Assembly: GCA_009693235.1 (NCBI GenBank)
Contig: SHXR01000042.1
Span: forward strand, 1-39,500
Reading direction: 5' to 3'
Length of the DNA: 39,500 nucleotides
From: Betaproteobacteria bacterium
Lineage (GTDB): Bacteria > Pseudomonadota > Gammaproteobacteria > Burkholderiales > SG8-39
Position numbers and translations under genes: made by a program. A model generated the notes under the pieces. It did no database searches and had not been told where the DNA came from. It saw only the letters and a program-made list of their open reading frames with translations. Of the stretch, positions 34,217 to 39,500 are shown piece after piece (position 1 is the stretch's first letter; each line of letters starts with the position of its first letter).

Positions 34217-35481
34217 GCGAGCAGCCCATGGAAATAAACGCCGCGTCGCTCGATCTCGCGCAGTTCATTCGACCCAATGATGTCGTGGTGACGGGACACA
34301 ACAGCGCCGAACCGCTCACGTTGACCGAAGCGCTGATGGCGCAACAACCCCGCATCGGCCCCCTCACCACGTTCATGGGGCTCGCCGTGACTGCGACGTT
34401 CGATCCTTCGAAGGCGCCCACCATGCGCTATGAAAGCTTCGCGGCGATCGGCACGACCTCTAAGCTATCGCGGGCGAATCGCCTGTCGGTGACGCCATGC
34501 CACTACTCGCAGTTGCCGGATCTCTTTTCCGCCGGTCGGTTCCGGGCCGATGTGACCTTGCTTTCCTTGAGCCCACCAGGCCCGAATGGCCGCATGAGTC
34601 TTGGTACCTCTCATGAATACGTCATCGCAGCGGCATTGCGGTCGCGGGTCGTGATTGCCGAGGTGAATGAGCAAATGCCGTTCATGTTTGGTGCGGAGAT
34701 TCCCGATACGCTGCGCATTGATGCGATCGTGCGGACCGCGCGACAATTACCGCAAGTGGTCGGCCCAAAGTTTGGGGATGAAGAGCGCAAGATCGCGCAG
34801 CTTGTCGCCGGCATGGTGCCGAACGGCGGCACGATTCAGCTTGGACTGGGCGCGGTGCCCGATGCGATCGCCGCTGGATTAACCGGGCATCAGCATCTTG
34901 GCATTCACACCGGGATGCTGACTGAGTCGATCATGCCGCTCATCGAGGCGGGCGTTGTCGACAACAGTATGAAGCCTTTTGATTGCGGCGTCACGGTGTG
35001 TGGGATCTATGTCGGTACGGATCGCTTTTACCGCGCACTCCACCGCAACAAGGACTATGCGAATCTGCCGCCCAGCCATACGCATGCCATTGGGACGATT
35101 GCGCGCATGCCGAATTTCATCAGCATCAACACCGCCATCGAGGTGGACCTCACCGGGCAAGTTAACTCCGAGATTGCAGATGGCGTGTACGTTGGCGGGA
35201 CGGCCGGTGCGGTGGACTATGTGCGTGCGGCGCAACTGGCACCGGGTGGGCGATCGATCATGGCGCTTCTATCGACCGCGAAAAAGGGGATGATCAGCCG
35301 GATCGTGCCCCGGGTCAGCACGGTAACTGTCGCGGCAAGCGATATCGATACGGTCGTAACGGAATACGGTGTAGCCGAGTTAAAGGGTGTGTCGCTCGCG
35401 GAGCGCGCAAGGCGCATGATCGCGATCGCGCATCCGGCGTTCCGGGATAGTTTGGCGAGTGCCGCAGCGAAGGCCGGTTGA
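34213..35481 (+). CDS. Acetyl-CoA hydrolase/transferase family protein (4-hydroxybutyrate CoA-transferase type)
   Basis: A 422-residue CoA-transferase of the Cat/acetyl-CoA-hydrolase group. Seen are GTSHEYVIAA, QLGLGAVPDAIAAGL, GIHTGMLTES near 230-239 and the conserved SINTAIEVDLTGQVNSE (Glu310) followed by GGTAGAVDYVRAA. The GIHTGM place reads Gly where 4-hydroxybutyrate CoA-transferases have a glutamate (HSEM-like), so it belongs to the subgroup relying on another acid, perhaps Glu310. The GTG at 34213 overlaps the preceding stop and has AAGGAAA about 10 bases upstream. An ATG at 34228 is the alternative. It works in series with the class III enzyme and the monooxygenase that follows 55 bases on. 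Confidence 0.87.
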   Translation: MSEQPMEINAASLDLAQFIRPNDVVVTGHNSAEPLTLTEALMAQQPRIGPLTTFMGLAVTATFDPSKAPTMRYESFAAIGTTSKLSRANRLSVTPCHYSQLPDLFSAGRFRADVTLLSLSPPGPNGRMSLGTSHEYVIAAALRSRVVIAEVNEQMPFMFGAEIPDTLRIDAIVRTARQLPQVVGPKFGDEERKIAQLVAGMVPNGGTIQLGLGAVPDAIAAGLTGHQHLGIHTGMLTESIMPLIEAGVVDNSMKPFDCGVTVCGIYVGTDRFYRALHRNKDYANLPPSHTHAIGTIARMPNFISINTAIEVDLTGQVNSEIADGVYVGGTAGAVDYVRAAQLAPGGRSIMALLSTAKKGMISRIVPRVSTVTVAASDIDTVVTEYGVAELKGVSLAERARRMIAIAHPAFRDSLASAAAKAG

Positions 35482-35536
35482 GATGGCGTACAATTCTGTT
35501 ATCAAACGATAGTCCGGCACCTGCCACGGCCTGCCG

Positions 35537-37282
35537 ATGACCGCCCAACGCACGCAAGTTCTGATCATCGGTAGCGGCCCTACCGGCCTCTCGGCCGCGC
35601 TGTTCCTGCGGCGTCACGGTATCGATGTGCTCGTCGTGTCGCGGGCGAGTGGTGTGGCCGACACGCCGCGCGCGCATATCACCAATCAGCGCACGATGGA
35701 AATCATGCGCGCTGTGGGTCTCGATGCGCGTTGCTATGAACAGGCCACGCCGAATGCGCTGATGGCCAACATGGCCTGGGTGACCTCGCTTGCCGGCGAA
35801 GAGTTCGGTCGTATCCGCGCCTGGGGTAATCAACCTGACCGGTATGCCGAGTATTTGATGGCCAGTCCCTCTTCAATGTGCGACTTACCACAGCATCTGT
35901 TCGAACCGATCTTGCTTGATGAAGTGTCGAGGCAGGGTGGGATGGTGCGCTTCAACAATGAACTGCTTGACTTCGTGCAGGACGCGTCCGGGGTGACCGC
36001 GCGCATCCGCGATCGAACGACCGGCGAGAGCTACGAAGTGCGCGCCGACTACATGATCGGGGCGGACGGTGGTCGGAGCCGTGTCGCCGATCGGCTCGGC
36101 CTGCCATTTGAAGGGGAGATGGCCCTTGGGACATCGGCCAATGTGTTGTTCTCTGCGGATTTGTCGAAATACGTCGCGCATCGCCCCGGCTGCCTGTTCG
36201 TGATCTGTCAGCCCGGCCGCGACGACTGGTCTGGGGTTGGGGTGATTCGAATGATCCGGCCATGGAATCAGTGGGTCGCGCAATTTCTGGAACTCGCGCA
36301 AGGCGACCAGGATGTCGACCTTACTGAGTCGGCTGCCCGCGAAATCGTCTGGAGCATGATTGGTGATGTGACGATTCCTATCGAGATCGGTGCGATGAAT
36401 AAGTGGCTTATCAATCGGGCCACGGCGCAATGCTACACAGAAGGACGCGTGTTCTGCGCGGGTGACGCGGTCCATCGGCATCCGCCCAACAACGGGCTTG
36501 GGTCCAACACCTGCATCGCCGACGCTTACAATTTGGCCTGGAAACTCGCGTTGGTGATTCAGGGCAAGGCAGGCCCGTCATTGCTTGATACGTTCAATGC
36601 GGAGCGTCAGCCGATCGGCAAGCGGGTGGTGGAGCGTGCGTTTAAGAGTCTCGAAGAAAATCGCATGATGATGGCAACGCTTGGCCTGCGCCCGAGGCAA
36701 AGTTCCGCCGATCGAGCGCGTGCTTTTGAAATTCTGAAGGCGGCGACCCCCGCAGGGGAGGATCGACGCAAGGCGTGGCGTGAGGCTGTGGCCTCGAAGC
36801 ATTACACGGTCAATGCGCTGGGTGTTGAATTGAACCAGACCTATCGCTCGGCGGCCGTTGTGCCCGATGGAACACCTGAGCCTCGGTTTGCGAGCGATGC
36901 GGACCTCCGTCATCATGTGACGACTTGGCCGGGCGCACGTTTGCCGCATTGCTGGCTTGAAGCGGACGCCAAGCGGGTCTCGATCCATGATCTCTGCGGC
37001 AACGAGCGGTTCACTCTATTGACCGGGGCCGGCGGCGGCACATGGTCTGCGGCGGCCATGGCTGCCGCGCACGCGACCGGGGTGGCAGTGGTGGTGCGAG
37101 AAATCGGCTTCGGCCTGCCGATTCGTGATGTCTACGATGACTGGTCGCGTCTTTCGGAGATCGAGGATTCCGGTTGCATCCTGGTGCGCCCAGACATGCA
37201 TGTGGGATGGCGATGTAATCGGCTGCCAAGTGATGCGGTGGAACAATTAACCGCGGCGATGCGATCGATCCTTGGGTACTGA
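35537..37282 (+). CDS. FAD-dependent phenol-hydroxylase-type monooxygenase (PheA/TfdB family)
   Basis: A 581-residue class A flavoprotein hydroxylase. FAD motif GSGPTG is at residues 12-17, the DG motif is MIGADGGRSRV (about 174-184), and the GD motif is FCAGDAVHRHPPNNGLG, followed by DAYNLAWKLALVIQGKAG. The C-terminal thioredoxin-like domain of phenol hydroxylases is present (about 480-581, beginning LPHCWLEADAKRVS). It matches 2,4-dichlorophenol 6-monooxygenase in length and layout, but the ring substrate cannot be told. It is the last gene of the plus-strand operon with the two CoA-transferases. The Phd/PIN pair begins 142 bases downstream. Confidence 0.9.
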   Translation: MTAQRTQVLIIGSGPTGLSAALFLRRHGIDVLVVSRASGVADTPRAHITNQRTMEIMRAVGLDARCYEQATPNALMANMAWVTSLAGEEFGRIRAWGNQPDRYAEYLMASPSSMCDLPQHLFEPILLDEVSRQGGMVRFNNELLDFVQDASGVTARIRDRTTGESYEVRADYMIGADGGRSRVADRLGLPFEGEMALGTSANVLFSADLSKYVAHRPGCLFVICQPGRDDWSGVGVIRMIRPWNQWVAQFLELAQGDQDVDLTESAAREIVWSMIGDVTIPIEIGAMNKWLINRATAQCYTEGRVFCAGDAVHRHPPNNGLGSNTCIADAYNLAWKLALVIQGKAGPSLLDTFNAERQPIGKRVVERAFKSLEENRMMMATLGLRPRQSSADRARAFEILKAATPAGEDRRKAWREAVASKHYTVNALGVELNQTYRSAAVVPDGTPEPRFASDADLRHHVTTWPGARLPHCWLEADAKRVSIHDLCGNERFTLLTGAGGGTWSAAAMAAAHATGVAVVVREIGFGLPIRDVYDDWSRLSEIEDSGCILVRPDMHVGWRCNRLPSDAVEQLTAAMRSILGY

Positions 37283-37358
37283 TGCGGCGCGTTTCGAGGT
37301 TACAGAGAGCCTTCTGAAAAGTCGTGGGCGTCACGACAGGGTCGTTCGTGTTGTGGAA

Positions 37359-37394
37359 ATCACGTACGTATCTGTGCTACGATGCGTACGTGAT
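37359..37394 (+). promoter_or_regulatory. Palindromic operator of the Phd/PIN toxin-antitoxin operon
   Basis: ATCACGTACG (37359-37368) and its exact reverse complement CGTACGTGAT (37385-37394) flank a 16-base spacer holding a TACGAT box that could be a -10 element. The antitoxin starts 31 bases further on. Each arm carries GTACGT, itself symmetrical. This is what an autoregulatory Phd-dimer site would look like. Confidence 0.65.
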
Positions 37395-37424
37395 GGGGTT
37401 TGCATCTTCCGCATGGAGGTCGCC

Positions 37425-37691
37425 ATGACCGCTGTTTCCGCCACCCGGTTCAGGGCTGAGCTTTACAAGTACCTGAATGAAGTGATCACCACCGGGCAAT
37501 CTGTTGAAGTGGTCCTGCGTGGGCGCAAGGTGCGCATCGTCCCAGTGGATGCGCCGACCAGGCTCGCCGCGATGGAGCCGCGCGCCGACTATATCGTTGG
37601 CGATCCCGATGATTTGGTGCGGCCCACGTTTGATGAGACGGCGTGGCGCAAGGCGGCCAATAAAACATTCGCGAAGCGCCGCAGCCGTTGA
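37425..37691 (+). CDS. Phd/YefM-type antitoxin
   Basis: An 88-residue antitoxin. The N-terminal half TAVSATRFRAELYKYLNEV followed by GQSVEVVLRGRKVRIVPV is the Phd/YefM fold (family: 'srfranl...v...g.pv.I.rrgkpvavl'). The C-terminal half (LVRPTFDETAW) would bind the toxin. GGAGG is 5 bases before the start at 37425. Its stop overlaps the TTG start of the toxin gene (TTGA), so the two are coupled. It would repress the operon through the palindrome just upstream. Confidence 0.87.
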   Translation: MTAVSATRFRAELYKYLNEVITTGQSVEVVLRGRKVRIVPVDAPTRLAAMEPRADYIVGDPDDLVRPTFDETAWRKAANKTFAKRRSR

Positions 37692-38062
37692 TCTATCTGG
37701 ATACGCATGTCGTCGCGTGGCTCTACGCCGGTGCGACGCGCAAACTAAGTCCGCTCGCCAAACGCGAGATTGATCGGGGCGAACTGCGCATTGCCCCCAT
37801 CGTGCAACTCGAGCTGGAATATCTGTTCGAATTGCGGCGCGTTCGCGAGAGGGCGGCGCCCGTTCTTGCCACCCTCGCGGAGCAGATGGGTCTTCAATTG
37901 TGCGACCGGAATCCGGCGCATGTGGTGGCGCGTGCCTGTGAGTTGTCATGGACGCGCGATGTGTTCGATCGCATGATTGTCGCCCAGGCCAGCATCAATG
38001 CCGACATCCTGCTCACCGCGGACGATGCGATCCGCGACCACTATCCCAAAGCGCGCTGGTAG
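37688..38062 (+). CDS. PIN-domain toxin (VapC-like)
   Basis: A 124-residue PIN-domain nuclease paired with a Phd-type antitoxin. The metal-binding acids are Asp5 (IYLDTH), Glu42 or Glu44 (QLELEYL), Asp91/Asp94 (WTRDVFDRMIVAQA) and Asp112/113 (LTADDAI). The complete set suggests an active RNase. The start codon is TTG, overlapping the antitoxin stop, so toxin translation depends on antitoxin translation. The pair belongs to a different lineage from the VapBC pair at 9079, and cross-neutralisation is unlikely (inference). Confidence 0.9.
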   Translation: MIYLDTHVVAWLYAGATRKLSPLAKREIDRGELRIAPIVQLELEYLFELRRVRERAAPVLATLAEQMGLQLCDRNPAHVVARACELSWTRDVFDRMIVAQASINADILLTADDAIRDHYPKARW

Positions 38063-38112
38063 TCGGAGGCAACGATGCAAAGCGTCCGCGCAGCGTCAGC
38101 GGGTTACATGGT

Positions 38113-39291
38113 TCAGACAACTTCGAACAAGCCCGCCGCGCCCATGCCACCGCCGATGCACATCGTCACCACGACGAACTTGGCGCCGCGTCGCTTGCCT
38201 TCGATCAAGGCGTGTCCGGTCAGGCGTGCGCCGGTCATTCCATAGGGGTGGCCGACTGCAATCGAACCGCCATTGACGTTGAGTCGTTCATCGGGAATGC
38301 CAAGGCGATCACGGCTGTACAGCACCTGGACGGCGAAGGCTTCGTTCAATTCCCAAAGATCAATGTCTTCGATCCGCTTACCGGTTTGTTTGAGAAGCTT
38401 CGGCACGGCGAAGACCGGTCCAATCCCCATTTCCGACGGCTCGCATCCGGCAACCGCGAAGCCGCGGAAAATGCCGAGTGGCTGCAAGCCACGCCGTTCG
38501 GCGAGTTTGGCGTTCATGACCACGCAGGCGCTCGCGCCATCGGAAAATTGGCTCGCGTTGCCCGCTGCAATGACACCGCCTTCGATCGCCGGTTTGATCT
38601 GCGAGACGCCTTCATAGGCGGTGTCGCCGCGGATGCCTTCATCGCGTTCGCAGGTCACTTCCTTGATGGTTTCCTGGGCGGTGTTCTTGTCGATCACTTT
38701 CATCTTGGTGGTGACCGGTACGATCTCGGCTTTCGTCCTGCCGGCGGCCGCAGCGGCAGCAGCCCTTTGCTGACTGGCCACGCCATAGCGGTCCTGTGCT
38801 TCACGCGAAATCTTGTATTTCTTCGCTATGTATTCGGCGGTCTGCAGCATCGGCCAGTAATGTTCCGGCTTGTGCAAGGCGAGCCATTCGTCCATGAACA
38901 TGTGTTTGTTCATTTCGTTTTGCACGCATGAAATCGATTCGACGCCGCCTGCAACATAGATGTCGCCTTCGCCCGTCATGATGTTCTTCGCGGCGGTGGC
39001 GATCGTCTGCAAACCCGATGAACAAAAGCGATTGACCGTCATGCCCGGCACAGAGACCGGACACTCCGCTCGCGCGGCGATCTGCCGGGCAATATTCCAA
39101 CCGGTTGCGCCCTCCGGATTCGCGCAGCCGATGATCACGTCCTCCACCTCGGCCGGATCGACTTTGGCGCGCGCCATGGCGTGTTTGACGGCTACGCTGC
39201 CAAGATGCGCGCCGTGTGTCATGTTGAAAGAACCGCGCCAGGATTTGGCAAGGGGCGTGCGGGCGGTGGAAACGATCACTGCGTCGATCAT
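38113..39291 (-). CDS. Thiolase (acetyl-CoA C-acyltransferase)
   Basis: A 392-residue thiolase, which cleaves 3-ketoacyl-CoA with CoA to acetyl-CoA, or runs in reverse. The nucleophile Cys90 is in [10 protein letters not shown], His348 is in [11 protein letters not shown], and the second cysteine Cys378 is in [11 protein letters not shown]. Length is standard. The ATG at 39291 opens with [11 protein letters not shown], the family start, and GGAG stands 7 bases before it. It is the end point for beta-oxidation-like degradation and could serve acyl-CoA made by the CoA-transferases, though the toxin-antitoxin pair lies between and the strand is opposite. It is close to the FadA/PcaF-type degradative thiolases. 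The chain-length range is not known. Confidence 0.93.
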   Translation of the reverse strand: MIDAVIVSTARTPLAKSWRGSFNMTHGAHLGSVAVKHAMARAKVDPAEVEDVIIGCANPEGATGWNIARQIAARAECPVSVPGMTVNRFCSSGLQTIATAAKNIMTGEGDIYVAGGVESISCVQNEMNKHMFMDEWLALHKPEHYWPMLQTAEYIAKKYKISREAQDRYGVASQQRAAAAAAAGRTKAEIVPVTTKMKVIDKNTAQETIKEVTCERDEGIRGDTAYEGVSQIKPAIEGGVIAAGNASQFSDGASACVVMNAKLAERRGLQPLGIFRGFAVAGCEPSEMGIGPVFAVPKLLKQTGKRIEDIDLWELNEAFAVQVLYSRDRLGIPDERLNVNGGSIAVGHPYGMTGARLTGHALIEGKRRGAKFVVVTMCIGGGMGAAGLFEVV

Positions 39292-39366
39292 GGTGGGGCT
39301 CCTATCGGGGACGTGCCTAGCGAGAGTGTAGAGCAACTTCGCCAATGAGCCCAATGGGCAGTCTTG

Positions 39367-39420
39367 TCCAACGAGGTTTGATCCCGAACCGAAGGCCGTG
39401 ATTCCAACGAGGTTTGATCC
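39367..39420. repeat. Two direct copies of an 18-base repeat
   Basis: TCCAACGAGGTTTGATCC occurs at 39367-39384 and again at 39403-39420, exactly, 36 bases apart. They lie between the thiolase start and a new reading frame at the right edge. Such iterons may be part of the end of a mobile element or a regulator's binding sites. The downstream sequence needed to decide is outside the window. Confidence 0.6.
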
Positions 39421-39476
39421 TGAAGGGCGCTGGCGAGTGGGGCGCGTAGAGGGGGCGGGGAGTCGATCATCGAAGG

Positions 39477-39500
39477 ATGGTGATCGACATGAACGAGTCC
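39477..39500 (+). CDS. First codons of a gene running off the right edge
   Basis: An open frame begins MVIDMNES (ATG at 39477, or the second ATG at 39489 preceded by GAAGGA). Only eight codons are visible, too few to assign a family. Its nearness to the direct repeats makes a transposase or integrase possible, but this is a guess. Confidence 0.3.

Noticed and set aside
1..39500. CRISPR arrays, tRNA or rRNA genes
   Set aside because: No regularly spaced repeats of 24-37 bases and no cloverleaf or rRNA-like segments were recognised. The only direct repeats are the two copies at the right edge.

Overview
The window looks like an accessory catabolic region of a betaproteobacterium, probably Burkholderiales. 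This rests on high GC content, on four intact and one broken Bug-type (TctC-like) periplasmic receptor genes, and on many solitary oxidoreductase, CoA-transferase and hydrolase genes, a mix typical of that order. No rRNA, tRNA, phage or CRISPR is visible, and the species cannot be told from the sequence.

Layout. (a) 0.1-3.5 kb, minus strand: a worn aromatic-degradation operon with a zinc alcohol dehydrogenase, a C-terminal remnant of a probable Rieske oxygenase, an FAD aromatic hydroxylase and a truncated SDR. (b) 3.6-4.4 kb: an intact SDR. (c) 8.9-4.5 kb, minus strand: a TRAP uptake system (small permease, large permease, receptor) followed at once by a GMC dehydrogenase. (d) 9.1-9.8 kb: a VapBC toxin-antitoxin pair. 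(e) 9.9-17.1 kb: an orphan molybdenum hydroxylase large subunit, a divergent Bug receptor, a frameshifted luciferase-like monooxygenase, a VOC protein, a broken Bug gene and another Bug receptor. (f) 17.2-25.1 kb, plus strand: hyuB-bug-hyuA-hyuB-bug, the most distinctive locus. It encodes two closely similar hydantoinase/oxoprolinase B subunits around one A subunit, each B gene followed by its own solute receptor. (g) 25.1-32.9 kb: a short inverted-repeat element, a ketopantoate-reductase-like gene, then a minus-strand group (D-aminoacylase-like amidohydrolase, alpha/beta hydrolase, luciferase-like oxidoreductase, AI-2E family transporter), a divergent esterase, and a cupin coupled to a solute-binding protein that lacks a signal peptide. 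(h) 33.1-37.3 kb, plus strand: a class III CoA-transferase, a second CoA-transferase of the acetyl-CoA hydrolase type, and a phenol-hydroxylase-type FAD monooxygenase. (i) 37.4-38.1 kb: a Phd/PIN toxin-antitoxin pair with a clear palindromic operator. (j) 38.1-39.3 kb: a thiolase on the minus strand, then direct repeats and the first codons of a gene that runs off the right edge.

How the genes may work together (inference). Receptors and the TRAP system would capture organic acids or amides. The HyuA/HyuB proteins, the amidohydrolase and the hydrolases could open cyclic or acyl amides. The flavin oxygenases, dehydrogenases, CoA-transferases and thiolase could oxidise aromatic or alicyclic acids and feed them to acetyl-CoA. 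Several genes are broken (SDR, Rieske, luciferase-like, one Bug), so the region is being remodelled. No clearly unknown defence or mobile system is visible. The best candidate for something undescribed is the duplicated hyuB-receptor module.
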